A stretch of DNA of 28,989 nucleotides, from positions 1 through 28,989 of the forward strand of contig JAZDGX010000220.1 in assembly GCA_043806645.1 (NCBI GenBank), written 5' to 3'. Positions 9,101 through 17,062 of the stretch are shown one piece after another (the first letter of the stretch is position 1; every line of letters begins with the position of its first letter). Origin of the DNA: JAZDGX01 sp043806645 (lineage in GTDB: Bacteria > Eisenbacteria > RBG-16-71-46 > CAIMUX01 > WJJG01). Made by a program: the position numbers and the translations under genes. Under the pieces are notes generated by a model that saw only the letters and a program-made list of their open reading frames with translations, made no database searches and was not told the origin of the DNA.

Positions 9101-9570
9101 AATTCGATGCTGAAGGTCTTGCTGCCGCCGATCTGGAGATTCGCACCGGGAGGCAGCGAGGGCAGCATCCGGACGGGCAGGCTGCGGGTCGCCAGCGTCT
9201 CCGGCCAGGCTGCGGTGGGCCGGCCCCACGAGCCGGCGAGCTTCAGCGGCAAGTAACGATAGGCGGCCGTAAGACCCAAGCTGTCGGCGGGAATCGAGGC
9301 CAGCCAGACGACCTCTCCCGACCAGGGCAGCAGCCGGTAGTCGATGCCCTGCCGGAAGCAGTGATCGTCCCTGCAGATGGAGAGCGAGCTGGGCGAGATT
9401 CGCCGATGCGGCAGCCTGAGCGTGTCGCCCACCGCGGGGCTGCCGAGTCTCACGCGCACGGCATCGGACCGATGACAGGGCACGGCCGTAGCGGCCTTCG
9501 CTCCCGCCGCCGTCGCAAGAAGCATCGCGAGCAGAACCAGCGGGCGCGCAGCCCCGCGGGGCCGGCGCAT
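6181..9570 (-). CDS. Large outer-membrane beta-barrel protein, function unknown
   Basis: 1,129 residues from an ATG at 9570. I chose it because GAGGA lies 9 bases upstream and it gives a compact signal peptide (MRRPRGAARPLVLLAMLLAT, cut near AAGAKA). Two earlier in-frame ATGs exist, at 9645 and 9672, the latter overlapping the preceding stop as TGATG. Residues about 148-240 hold an ordered segment beginning GGSKTFSIEFGSQRDAKLEQ, followed by LQPEGTTAELSDLDQVLIEL. At about 307-350 is RVWLNGVRMRRGEDADYTID followed by GELWFTPRHPL. I recall similar segments in large uncharacterised FCB outer-membrane proteins. From about 500 to the end there are many alternating amphipathic strands, and the last residue is Phe, as in barrels. 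A distant relation to the T9SS pore SprA/Sov is possible but unproven; it is about half that size. Confidence 0.7.
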   Translation of the reverse strand: MRRPRGAARPLVLLAMLLATAAGAKAATAVPCHRSDAVRVRLGSPAVGDTLRLPHRRISPSSLSICRDDHCFRQGIDYRLLPWSGEVVWLASIPADSLGLTAAYRYLPLKLAGSWGRPTAAWPETLATRSLPVRMLPSLPPGANLQIGGSKTFSIEFGSQRDAKLEQSLDLTVRGELAPEVRVRAILTDRATPLQPEGTTAELSDLDQVLIELDSPQAALRLGDVEIAQGGFLFLRHERQMEGLTVRAGRERGMRAASAFGRGLGRQASLQFFGEEGKQGPYRLLGRAAGDGLDSRLPGEEAIVVAGSERVWLNGVRMRRGEDADYTIDYDAGELWFTPRHPLGSVSEIRIDVQIREGAFDRDYAALFASTGDSLPAFAVAWMREQDDASRGAAFGLTDDEKELLRAAGDGPGAVGGGVTPDSLGEYALVEADSLDAPFFLYVGEAPEAQDYSGRYEVEFTDVGEGEGAYAQAISPLGRTYYVYAGRERGRYVPGRRLSLPESREVASLRAGGHVGGGLSLHTEGALSRHDRNTLSAVDDGDNQGAALLLQGDWQLGRLWGGRADLLQLRFAGRDVDGRFSSPEPLADAFEYRRWNASADSILDGRDRRGQVGLVIRPGAQLNVAADWERIKTSGDFGGSRWSVAARREGRIIADLNVSDSRTREAGIPGGARRVHGGIAWTGDWGIGATVDSERLLRGAAGHEEGESFDRYGLRAQAARLFPGMNATLEAEWREDHRRQDGRDEHAATRRLYRGELDYQRGSALAHALLSRSTRTDAADGSRTTLDLADWSLSHRGLGSKLTGEWRGRVTTADSRLRLERLRFVGGDGGHYDSLGRYVGLGDYELYYEPGDSTTLETRLESVMRLGGRPFAARADADPFLAGFESSLFGRIELATGEPLGRILGDARELFGGGDASRTHERLLRGDLSWEGASGLPVPRVRAETRRGRERTALGALRSSETDSRSLELRWTIRRGLRGRAEYGWEEEGESIQQTQSGALAVDERSVNRIILESHWTPFAPLTLRIQGERLNEHYRPSGERRGLYKAIWGAVGEPLTATRLELSVERRWSGDVVAAFSPFWIERPGWRVTCTGSWRPKAGLTGTLWIRTDREEGRNTVVSGRMEARAFF

Positions 9571-9579
9571 GTGGCCCGG

Positions 9580-9584
9580 TCCTC
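9580..9584 (-). promoter_or_regulatory. Ribosome binding site for the large barrel gene
   Basis: GAGGA lies 9 bases before the ATG at 9570 on the minus strand. It favours this start over the ATGs at 9645 and 9672, which have only weak purine matches. Confidence 0.5.
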
Positions 9585-9671
9585 GGACGCGCAGTCCCGG
9601 CCCGACCTCCATCGCGTCGCCTGAGATGGCCGTTTCCGGTTTCATGAAAGACCGAGGGCGGTGGAGGGGCA

Positions 9672-10691
9672 TCAATCGCCCGTTCGAGCGGGATCGTTCG
9701 GAAGGTCTTGCCCCGCATAATTCATCCCAAAGACACACGCTCGTGATCGGGCCGCATCCGCCACCAGCAGCCGTCCCGCCGCGTCCCAGGCCAGATCGAC
9801 CGGCTGCAGGCGGTCCTCGGGAAGCGTGAAGAACCAGCCGTCCAGGGCCGGCTGGGAAAAGACCCAGACGCCTCCGGCGACCGGATCGCCGACGAACGCA
9901 TTGCCCCAGGGATCGACCGCCAGGCAGCCGGGCGTCACCGTTTCTCCCGCCGCCCCGGCGAGGGGCTTCCAATGCCAGCGTTTCCCCGCGGGCTCGAGCA
10001 TCCCGAGCCCCGCGGGACGCGTGGTCAGCACGAAGATCCTCCCGAACCCATCGACATCGATGGCGGCAGGCGTCCGCAGCTCGGCGGCATCCGCTTCGCC
10101 GAACACTTGCAGCAGCCGCGCGGAGCCGTCGAAGCGAAAGATGCACTCGCGCCGGCCATCCAGCAGGAAGATGTCGCCTCCCGGATCGAGGCAAAAGTCG
10201 ATCGCTTCGCCCAGGCTCTCTCCGGCTTCCTCGATCCGCGTCCCGAGCTCGACTCTCTGTTCGCGCAGACCGTTCAGGTCATAGCAGTCGAGTACGGCTC
10301 CCCATGGATCGAGCGTGAAGACCTTGAGTCCCGAGCGTGCAAAGACGCGGGTCGCGAGATCGAGTTGTCCGATGCCTTCCCCACCCCCCACGACTCGCAC
10401 GTCGTTCCCATCGGAGTCCGCGCGAAAAAGCTGATGCGCGCGCCCCTCGATCCCCCAGATCTCGCCTGAGGGATGAACATCCAGCGCAATGGGCACGAGG
10501 CGGGTCTCCCCCCGCGTCCACGTCCATTCCCCCACCCAGTGCGCTTCTCGGGGCACCCGGGCGGTGCTCAGCGGTACGGTGATCTGCCCGAACGTGACGG
10601 CGGGAAGGCTGAAGAGAAAGAAGAGGATCGAGCACCGGACGGCGCGCGCCGCCCGCCCGTCATTCCCCGAGCGCCCAGCGGAGGCAGACAT
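9672..10691 (-). CDS. Secreted six-bladed beta-propeller (NHL-like) protein
   Basis: 339 residues from an ATG at 10691, preceded by AGGAGG with a 6-base spacer. This start overlaps the end of the upstream gene by 32 bases. A signal peptide (CSILFFLFSLPAVTFGQ) ends near residue 36. The mature part is a series of propeller-like blades in which a short Asp-Gly/Pro-Gly turn precedes a hydrophobic strand: LDVHPSGEIWGIEG, FCLDPGGDIFLLDG, IDVDGFGRIFVLTT, LAVDPWGNAFVGDP and LAWDAAGRLLVADA. This matches NHL or six-bladed YWTD-like propellers used as binding scaffolds; no catalytic residues can be named. It probably works in the periplasm or at the outer membrane. The stop codon abuts the first possible start of the large barrel gene, so the two are likely expressed together and may form a pair. 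The ligand is unknown. Confidence 0.78.
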   Translation of the reverse strand: MSASAGRSGNDGRAARAVRCSILFFLFSLPAVTFGQITVPLSTARVPREAHWVGEWTWTRGETRLVPIALDVHPSGEIWGIEGRAHQLFRADSDGNDVRVVGGGEGIGQLDLATRVFARSGLKVFTLDPWGAVLDCYDLNGLREQRVELGTRIEEAGESLGEAIDFCLDPGGDIFLLDGRRECIFRFDGSARLLQVFGEADAAELRTPAAIDVDGFGRIFVLTTRPAGLGMLEPAGKRWHWKPLAGAAGETVTPGCLAVDPWGNAFVGDPVAGGVWVFSQPALDGWFFTLPEDRLQPVDLAWDAAGRLLVADAARSRACVFGMNYAGQDLPNDPARTGD

Positions 10692-11526
10692 AGCCGCCCT
10701 CCTGGCCGGGCTGGTAGAACAGCCCGCTGCCGCCCGCGTTCCCCTTGCGCTGCCCGCGGCCGGCCAGCCATGCGGCATCGATGGCGCTGATCAGCCGGTT
10801 GAGAATGGCGCCGCCGACAAAGAGGCTCGCCCGGCGATAGGCGTTGCGGCTCGCCTTGCGGCGATCGCGGAATTCGAGACGATGCGTCTGGGACTGCCAC
10901 TGCCACTCGGGGACGCCGCGGAGATTCTCCAGCACATAGGCTTCACGGCCGGCCAGGTCGTCGCCGTAGATCGCCCGCGCGCCGCGCTCGATTTCGTCGC
11001 GGTAGTCGGCGTAGCTCGCGTAGTTGCCGAGGTTGCGGTAGAACCAATCGGGCTGATCGGCCCCTGCGGGCACACCGCCGAAGGTCTCGGCGTAGTCGAT
11101 GTACCGTTCCTTCTGGACGCGGCCCTGGATTTCGCTCGCCAGAAACCCGACCAGGATCGATGCCTCCGCCATCAGATAGACCCGTGCCCGGCCGGGATGG
11201 CCGTCGGCCAATTGGCCAAGCCCCGGCAGCAGCAGCGAGGCGCCCACCGATTTCACCCGCGAGACCTTCTTGCGCGGCTGTGCGCCGGACGATCCGGTCG
11301 CGGCCGCGGCACTCATCGAAACAGCCTCGAACGCGGACCCGCTTGCGCGGAGGATGGAACCGCCGCCATCGCCGTCCTTGAGCCCCAGCCCGGGGGCCAT
11401 GCACGCGCCGGTGGTCGCGCCGCCGGCGGCTCTCTCCCCACCCATGCGGGCCGCCGCGGGAGCGGGGAGCAGGGCCGCGCTGAAGAGCGCGATCAGACCG
11501 ATGCATGCCAGGTCACGCTGCCGCAC
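10660..11526 (-). CDS. LPGxGQ-motif (DUF5683-like) envelope protein, copy 2
   Basis: 288 residues from a GTG at 11526 with AGGAG 6 bases upstream. A signal peptide (CIGLIALFSAALLPAPAAAR) covers residues 8-27. A low-complexity Gly/Ala-rich stretch follows to about residue 85. The conserved core is RVKSVGASLLLPGLGQLADG (residues 90-109), then a hydrophobic segment to about 133. This resembles the DUF5683 type of protein common in Bacteroidetes and relatives. The C-terminal part has an Arg/Tyr-rich helical region (YADYRDEIERGARAIYG) and AILNRLISAIDAAW. The neighbouring gene (11561-12448) shares the same order of motifs, including LPGxGQ and NHLISAVDA, so the two are tandem paralogues. Role unknown; probably an inner- or outer-membrane associated component of the same module. 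Confidence 0.72.
   Translation of the reverse strand: MRQRDLACIGLIALFSAALLPAPAAARMGGERAAGGATTGACMAPGLGLKDGDGGGSILRASGSAFEAVSMSAAAATGSSGAQPRKKVSRVKSVGASLLLPGLGQLADGHPGRARVYLMAEASILVGFLASEIQGRVQKERYIDYAETFGGVPAGADQPDWFYRNLGNYASYADYRDEIERGARAIYGDDLAGREAYVLENLRGVPEWQWQSQTHRLEFRDRRKASRNAYRRASLFVGGAILNRLISAIDAAWLAGRGQRKGNAGGSGLFYQPGQEGGYVCLRWALGE
10698..10703 (-). promoter_or_regulatory. Ribosome binding site for the beta-propeller gene
   Basis: Perfect AGGAGG with a 6-base spacer before the ATG at 10691, inside the end of the upstream gene. It shows that the propeller gene is translated from a start overlapping its neighbour. Confidence 0.75.
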
Positions 11527-11532
11527 GTCGTA

Positions 11533-11537
11533 CTCCT
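11533..11537 (-). promoter_or_regulatory. Ribosome binding site for the GTG start of LPGxGQ copy 2
   Basis: AGGAG on the minus strand with a 6-base spacer before the GTG at 11526. It supports the non-ATG start. Confidence 0.65.
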
Positions 11538-11560
11538 CTGAAGAGCTGCCGTTGCCCGGA

Positions 11561-12448
11561 TCAACCGAAATGCCGGGTGATCCTCACTTCGGGCCTCGCG
11601 CGGAAGGGAAGTCCGCGCACATCGAAACGCACCTGGGTCGCCGAGTCGAGCTGAAGGCGGACCGCCCGCACCTCCAGGAACGCGTCCACGGCGGAGATGA
11701 GATGATTGATGAAGATGAGACGGCCCGACCAACTCTGCGCCGTACGCGCATCCTCGCGGTCTTCGTAGAGACTCAGATAAATGTCGCGGCTCACCGGGGC
11801 ATCCCACCCGCAGGCGTAGGCGTCGCGAGTGACGTACTCGAGGAAGCGGCCGCGGCTGCCGCTTTCGATGATCCCGACGATTTCCGCGTCACGCGACTCG
11901 GTCCACTCGCCGCATGGACATTGATAGACCTGACAACTGTCGGGTCCGGGCGCGCGGGTATGGTAGCGATCGTACTCCCAATACTGCCCGGAGAAGCGGT
12001 CCAGATCCTCGCCCTTGTCGTCGTTGGCCCGGCGGAAGCTGCTGTAGGCGACCCATCCGGTCACCTCCGCCGCGAAATAGCCGAAGCCGCGCAGATAGGA
12101 GCCGTTGCGCACCTGGCCCGCGCCCGGCAACACGGCGGACATCAGTCCCGTCAGGAAGGCCGACGCATTGATCTTGGACCTCGCGCCGGATGCACGGGAA
12201 TCGTTCGCACCCAACTGCAGGCTGAGCGCCGCTCGCTCGAACTCCCGCGACCTCGAATCCCCTTGCGCATGGCGGGGAACAGCGATACCCCCGGGACCCG
12301 ACAGCCAGAGCGGAGCGGACCGTCCAGCGTCTCCAACCCCGCGCTCCACCTCCGCGCCGGCGACGTGGCCGCCGAGGATCAGAACGCCGGCGATGAAGAT
12401 CGCGATCGATCTCCCCACCTCGGGCCGGCTCTTCCTTTCCCTTCTCAT
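11561..12448 (-). CDS. LPGxGQ-motif (DUF5683-like) envelope protein, copy 1
   Basis: 295 residues from an ATG at 12448 with AAGG about 8 bases upstream. The N-terminal hydrophobic segment (SIAIFIAGVLILGGHVAGAE) is a signal peptide or anchor. The core motif AFLTGLMSAVLPGAGQVRNG lies at residues 97-116, followed by a hydrophobic stretch (FGYFAAEVTGWVAY). Like its downstream neighbour it ends with a conserved helix (LIFINHLISAVDAFLEV), then beta-rich sequence. It differs by a Cys cluster, CQVYQCPCGEW, near residue 168, which could form disulphides or bind a metal. It lies 33 bases after the M6 protease gene and 34 bases before its paralogue. No enzyme motif is visible. The pairing with PorU/PorV genes suggests an envelope role, but no function can be named. 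Confidence 0.72.
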   Translation of the reverse strand: MRRERKSRPEVGRSIAIFIAGVLILGGHVAGAEVERGVGDAGRSAPLWLSGPGGIAVPRHAQGDSRSREFERAALSLQLGANDSRASGARSKINASAFLTGLMSAVLPGAGQVRNGSYLRGFGYFAAEVTGWVAYSSFRRANDDKGEDLDRFSGQYWEYDRYHTRAPGPDSCQVYQCPCGEWTESRDAEIVGIIESGSRGRFLEYVTRDAYACGWDAPVSRDIYLSLYEDREDARTAQSWSGRLIFINHLISAVDAFLEVRAVRLQLDSATQVRFDVRGLPFRARPEVRITRHFG

Positions 12449-12481
12449 CCGATCGACCTTCTCCCCCGCAGAGAAACCGAA

Positions 12482-15400
12482 TCAGCGAACCACCGCCAGT
12501 TTGCGGATCACCTCGCGGGACTCCCCGTCACCCTCGGCGGCCACGGCGGCTACGTAGAGACCGGGGGCCACGCCGGCCAAATCCAGCTCCCAGACGACCG
12601 GTTGGGTCACATCCCCCACCTCATGCGAGCCTTCCCATACGCGCTGGCCGCTGGTGTCGAACAATCGCAAGCGGAGCGTTCCGGCGACACCCATCCGCAC
12701 GCGCAACGCTCCCTGGGTCCCAACGATCGGGTTCGGGGCAAAGAGCAGGCTGCTCTCGTCCCACAATCCGCTCCAGATCACCGGATCGGTCCGGCGTTCG
12801 CGCGGGAAGCAGTATGTACGTGCCTCGTCGCCGTCGCCGCGCCACATCTCGCCCGCAGAGATCTCCCGCGCCGGCAGACCGATGTCAAGGATCGTCGCGA
12901 AGCCGGCGGCATCGGCGGCCAGAAGCTGCAAGCCGCCCTCCGCACCCGTGGCAGCGACCAGCGGACCGGTACTGATCGAGAATCCCGCGGCGAGCGGCCA
13001 GCCCGCAACCTCTTCTCCACCTCCCATAAGAGCATGAATGATCCCGTCGGCGCTGCCTTGGAGAATCTCCGGCACTCCGTCGTCCGTCACATCGGCGATG
13101 ACCGGACCCGCGAGGACCCTTCCGAAGGCCCATCCATCGGGATGCCAAACCGAGCGGGGCCACCGGGGTTCGGAGTCGCCGGCCAACGTATAAAGGTGGA
13201 CCCATCCCTCCTCGGTCGTCGCCACGATCTCGAGCGCGCCATCGCCATCGGGGTCTCCGACGACCGGCGCTCCGGCCGGGCGCCCACCGAGCGCCCGCGG
13301 CCAGCCGGCAAGCAGCCGGCCATCCGCCCCGAAAAGGCCCATCCGGCCCGAGGCCCCCAGGACGAGCAGATTCCCCGGCTCACCCGCCGGGCCTTCGATC
13401 GCCAGAAGCCATGCGATGCTGTCGCCCTCCGCCAGTGTCCGCGGCCAGCCCTCTCCCGGGGTGAAACCGCCGCGTTGATTGCCCGCCGCCACGAAGACCT
13501 GGCCCCCCGTGTTGCCCCAGGCCAACGCGGGACCCTCGTTCCCGAAGAGGTCGCCCGCCGCGAGCGCGGAGATCGGATAGCCCGGCTCCGGCGTGCGCCA
13601 GAGCAGCTCGTTCTCGGCGCCGGGGCGAAGGCCGCGCAGGCGCCCGTCGGAGTCTCCCACGACAACGATGGAATCGAGCATCAAGGGTGGCGTCGTGAAC
13701 CTGAGTGCGGGCGAAGGCGCCGCTCCGCCTGGGTAGCGCATGCGCTCGTCACCGAACCGATCCCAGACCAGCACCTCCGTCCCGGTGGCCGCGGCCAGGA
13801 GAATCTCAGCTTCCCCGAAGGGATCGATGAACGCGCGATGCACCGCAATCCCGGGCCTCAGCAGGCTGTCGGTCGGCTCGGCGAAGAGCCCGTCGCCGTA
13901 GGCGGCATGCTCGTAGGCGTTCCCGTCCGCATCGAGCGCGAATACCGCCGCGCCGCCGGCGGTCAGGATCTCGGGCACGCCGTCGTAGTCGAGATCGACC
14001 GGATTCACCCCCTCAGGAGAAGGAGGCAGCGCCACGTAGCGCGGCCATCCCGGCCGCACCCAGCCGCGGTGGACATCCATGCGCATGGTCAGGTCGGTGG
14101 AATCGGCCACGTCCAGGCGGATACCCGTCGCTCCACCCCCGCCCGAGGCGCTGTTGGGATCGCTTTGCGGACCGAAGGACGTGTACCCGTTGGGGAACCA
14201 GTAGTCGTATTTCCCGCCCACCCACTCGACGCTGTAGATGTCCCCCAGGTCCTGGATGCCGTCGGCCTCCTCCACATCCACGCCCTGGCGCTCGGTAGTG
14301 ATGTTGATGCATCCGTAGCAGACCGACGAGGCGGCCTGAATGGCCGCATTGTCCACATGCCAGATGAGCACACCCCCCCCGGGCAGCAGGTAGTCCTGCT
14401 CCCGCTGACCAAGGGTGTCGGGGGCTAACCCCAGCGAATCGGTGTGGGCCTGATCGAGATTGGCCGGTCCGAGCACCACCCCGGTGGAATCGTCGCGCTC
14501 CAGGATGACCGTCCCATCGCCGTTCAGGTCGTAGGGCCGGTTTTCCATGATGAAGTATTCCGAAGCGAGCAGCTCCGGCCGCCAGGGGTCCCCCCCCTCA
14601 GCGTCAAACCAAGGATCCTCGGCCAGCCCCTGGCCGCCGATCGGCACGAGCGCGATGTCATTGCCCACCTGCACCGCGGGCAGATCCACCCTTTGATTGC
14701 CAGCGATCCACGTGGCCTGCACGCCCCCGGGAAAGAAGATCAGCTTGGTCCAGGGGTCGATGCTCGCCGGAATCGCGCCGCGGACGAAAATCTCCTCGCC
14801 GGCCTCCTCGTCGAAAATCGTTCCGAAGAGCTGTTCGCCCGAGTCCATCAGGCTGAACATTCCGACCATCGGGTAGAAATTGAGCACGTTGTACAAGTCG
14901 AAAAAACCGATCTGATGGCCGAATTCGTGGGCGAGCACTCCGTTCAGGGCGCCCGTGTAGCCGTCCTGCGTCACGGTTTCCGGAACGACCAGGATCAGAT
15001 CGATGAAGAAGGTCGAGTCCTGCACCGCCACCGCTTCGGCGAGGAAGATGTTGAAGCTGGGAATGTCGTACGGCGTGTCCCTGTTGATGTCGCCCTGAAA
15101 GTCGGGGCCCGCATGGATCAGCCAGAAGCTGTCGAAGCGGCGGAAATCGGGTGGGGCGTCGCTCGATTCGGCCATTGCGAATCCATCGCGGACGAGCCTC
15201 TCGGCGAGCGTCAGGATGCCCTGATCGTCGGAACTCATGATCCAGGGGCCGTAATCGGCCGTGTCGCTCAAGTGATAGGCCGAGTCCTCCTCGGCCGGGT
15301 AGATCTCCCACGTCAGCGCCAGCATGCCGCCCGATTGTTGATCGTAGTAGCGCCGCAGGGCTTCCATGTGGCTGGCGAAGAAGGTCCGATTGTGAGGAGC

Positions 15401-15874
15401 GGGATCGATCAAGGCACCGGTCGAATCGCGCAGGTCGAAGCGCCCGTCGGGAGTGGAGCTCCCCGCGCCCGCTCCGTCGCCAAGGAAATCGACACGCAGC
15501 GCAAGAATGCGGACCGTATCCGGCTGCGCCGCCGCCCGTGCCTCCGCCGACCGCTGCTTGAGGCCGGCGGGCGGCAGGGTCAAGAGTTCCCGCGCGTCCA
15601 GGGAGGGGTGGCGCGCATGGAGCCGCCTCCAGAAGATCCCGTCGGGCTCCCCCTGCGCCAGGCGCGGGTCGCGCAGTACGGCGGGAAAGTTGCGCGGGTC
15701 ATAGACCGACGGCCGACCCTGCGCTGCGAGCGGCCCGGCGGGCCGGTCGGCCTGCACCCGCGGGCCGATCCGCAGGCGCATCGGCCGGTCGATCACACGA
15801 TCGTCCGCCCCGGCGATGACAGCGGGCAGCAAGAGCCAAAGCAGCAGCATCGCCGGATGGCGTAAGTTTCTCAC
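12482..15874 (-). CDS. Secreted M6-family zinc metalloprotease with Por-type C-terminal sorting domain
   Basis: 1,130 residues from a GTG at 15874 that shares one base with the porV stop (TAGTG), implying translational coupling. A signal peptide (MLLLWLLLPAVIAGADD) ends near residue 24. The protease domain, about residues 115-590, carries the zinc motif HEFGHQIGFFDLY with His316, Glu317 and His320, typical of the immune-inhibitor-A-like M6 family. Residues about 610-1010 are FG-GAP/VCBS-like propeller repeats (DLDYDGVPEILTAGG, GDPDGDGALEIVATT, ADVTDDGVPEILQGS). The last 88 residues (1043-1130) match a T9SS type A sorting domain: an APNP start, LRLRLFDTSGQRVWEG, GLYVAAV and a final KLAVVR. It should be exported by Sec, then moved across the outer membrane and anchored or released, with PorV and PorU as probable partners. 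The substrate is unknown. Confidence 0.9.
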   Translation of the reverse strand: MRNLRHPAMLLLWLLLPAVIAGADDRVIDRPMRLRIGPRVQADRPAGPLAAQGRPSVYDPRNFPAVLRDPRLAQGEPDGIFWRRLHARHPSLDARELLTLPPAGLKQRSAEARAAAQPDTVRILALRVDFLGDGAGAGSSTPDGRFDLRDSTGALIDPAPHNRTFFASHMEALRRYYDQQSGGMLALTWEIYPAEEDSAYHLSDTADYGPWIMSSDDQGILTLAERLVRDGFAMAESSDAPPDFRRFDSFWLIHAGPDFQGDINRDTPYDIPSFNIFLAEAVAVQDSTFFIDLILVVPETVTQDGYTGALNGVLAHEFGHQIGFFDLYNVLNFYPMVGMFSLMDSGEQLFGTIFDEEAGEEIFVRGAIPASIDPWTKLIFFPGGVQATWIAGNQRVDLPAVQVGNDIALVPIGGQGLAEDPWFDAEGGDPWRPELLASEYFIMENRPYDLNGDGTVILERDDSTGVVLGPANLDQAHTDSLGLAPDTLGQREQDYLLPGGGVLIWHVDNAAIQAASSVCYGCINITTERQGVDVEEADGIQDLGDIYSVEWVGGKYDYWFPNGYTSFGPQSDPNSASGGGGATGIRLDVADSTDLTMRMDVHRGWVRPGWPRYVALPPSPEGVNPVDLDYDGVPEILTAGGAAVFALDADGNAYEHAAYGDGLFAEPTDSLLRPGIAVHRAFIDPFGEAEILLAAATGTEVLVWDRFGDERMRYPGGAAPSPALRFTTPPLMLDSIVVVGDSDGRLRGLRPGAENELLWRTPEPGYPISALAAGDLFGNEGPALAWGNTGGQVFVAAGNQRGGFTPGEGWPRTLAEGDSIAWLLAIEGPAGEPGNLLVLGASGRMGLFGADGRLLAGWPRALGGRPAGAPVVGDPDGDGALEIVATTEEGWVHLYTLAGDSEPRWPRSVWHPDGWAFGRVLAGPVIADVTDDGVPEILQGSADGIIHALMGGGEEVAGWPLAAGFSISTGPLVAATGAEGGLQLLAADAAGFATILDIGLPAREISAGEMWRGDGDEARTYCFPRERRTDPVIWSGLWDESSLLFAPNPIVGTQGALRVRMGVAGTLRLRLFDTSGQRVWEGSHEVGDVTQPVVWELDLAGVAPGLYVAAVAAEGDGESREVIRKLAVVR

Positions 15875-16947
15875 TACAATTGCATCCCCACCGACAGGTA
15901 ACTGACCCGCGCCAGGTCGAGCGCCTGGGGCACGCTGGAGTAATCGAAGCGGATGGTCCGCGAGGAACCGAAGCTGACGTCGAGACCCGCGCCGAAGGTC
16001 AGCGCCTCGATCTCCCCCTCGGGATCGTCCACGTACCCGAGGCGGAAATGCAGCCGGTCGTGGATCGAGAACTCCGCCCCCATGTTGAGCAGCTCCTTCA
16101 TGTCCCCCCAGCCGATCTGCGGCCGCTGTTCTTCGTAGGAGTGCTCGGGATAGGAGATCAAGGCCTTGTTGAAGTCAAAGGCCCCGACCACGCGAAGAAA
16201 CTCCGAGTCGTAGACGTCGACGGCGAGACCCATCTTGAGATTGCGCGGCAGGGGATCGGCATCATCCGCGTCGATGAAGACCAGATTGGAACCGAGGTTC
16301 TGCACGTTCACCCCGACCGCGAAGGGCCGCAGGATCTCGCCGCGCAGGGCGAACCCGATATCGACGCCGAAGGCGTCCGCACTGCCGTCTTTGTTCTCCA
16401 CCCCCGCGACCGACATGGCCCAAGCCGGGGCCAAATCGACGCGCACGTACTTCATCGCCATTCCGACGTCGATATCGGTGAGCGTGCTGTGGGGCTCCCC
16501 GGCGTAGAGCTTCAAGCCGGCCCCCACCGCGGGAACGAATTCATAGCTGGTGAAGAAGCCCCGCGACTCGCCTTCCTCGGTCGTCGCTTCCGTCTGGCCG
16601 TAGGAGAGGTACATCACGTCGACGCCGTAGCCGCCCCAGTCGCCGAGGGTTCCGGCATAGGCCATGTTCAGGTAGTACACATCGTCGGCGAGATCGGGGA
16701 CCAGCTTGGCCATCGTGGACGAGACCTCCGGCCGCTGGATGTCCGACAACAGGGCCGGATTCCACCAGACCGAATGGGCCCGCTGCGACAGCGCGACCCC
16801 CGCCTGTCCCATGCCGGTCGCCCGAGCGGCGGGCTTGATCTTGAGAATGCCCGTCCCCCCATGGGTCTGGGCCCACGCATCCCGCGGCAGACCTCCCGCG
16901 AGGGTCAAGACCGACGCCGCCAGCATCGCGAGAACAATCCGCTTCAT
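15874..16947 (-). CDS. PorV/PorQ-family outer-membrane barrel
   Basis: 357 residues from an ATG at 16947, preceded by AGGAG with a 5-base gap; an upstream in-frame start at 17001 lacks this. The signal peptide MKRIVLAMLAASVLTLAGGL is followed by a likely cut after AWA (residue 26). The mature start KIKPAARATGMGQAGVALSQ and then WWNPALL at 61-67 is the hallmark of the PorV/PorQ family, FadL-like 14-strand barrels. In T9SS, PorV takes substrates with C-terminal signals from the translocon and delivers them to the PorU attachment complex. Here the gene lies just after a PorU-like gene and just before a protease with a matching tail; porU and porV are also adjacent in Porphyromonas gingivalis. 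Family membership is strong; calling it PorV rather than another paralogue rests on context. Confidence 0.87.
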   Translation of the reverse strand: MKRIVLAMLAASVLTLAGGLPRDAWAQTHGGTGILKIKPAARATGMGQAGVALSQRAHSVWWNPALLSDIQRPEVSSTMAKLVPDLADDVYYLNMAYAGTLGDWGGYGVDVMYLSYGQTEATTEEGESRGFFTSYEFVPAVGAGLKLYAGEPHSTLTDIDVGMAMKYVRVDLAPAWAMSVAGVENKDGSADAFGVDIGFALRGEILRPFAVGVNVQNLGSNLVFIDADDADPLPRNLKMGLAVDVYDSEFLRVVGAFDFNKALISYPEHSYEEQRPQIGWGDMKELLNMGAEFSIHDRLHFRLGYVDDPEGEIEALTFGAGLDVSFGSSRTIRFDYSSVPQALDLARVSYLSVGMQL

Positions 16948-17062
16948 GGCTTCTCCTCTCCTCAAACTCGCCTGGGGCGTCCGGGACGTCCCATTCTTCA
17001 TCGAAACCCTGGCGTCGGAGCCCGGTTCCCGACTCGCCCCTGAGCGTTCAATCCTTTGCGTC

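Noticed and set aside
11270..14428. Plus-strand open frame of 1,052 codons opposite the M6 protease and LPGxGQ genes
   Set aside because: No motif or signal peptide and it spans gene boundaries. The minus-strand genes have clear motifs and ribosome sites.
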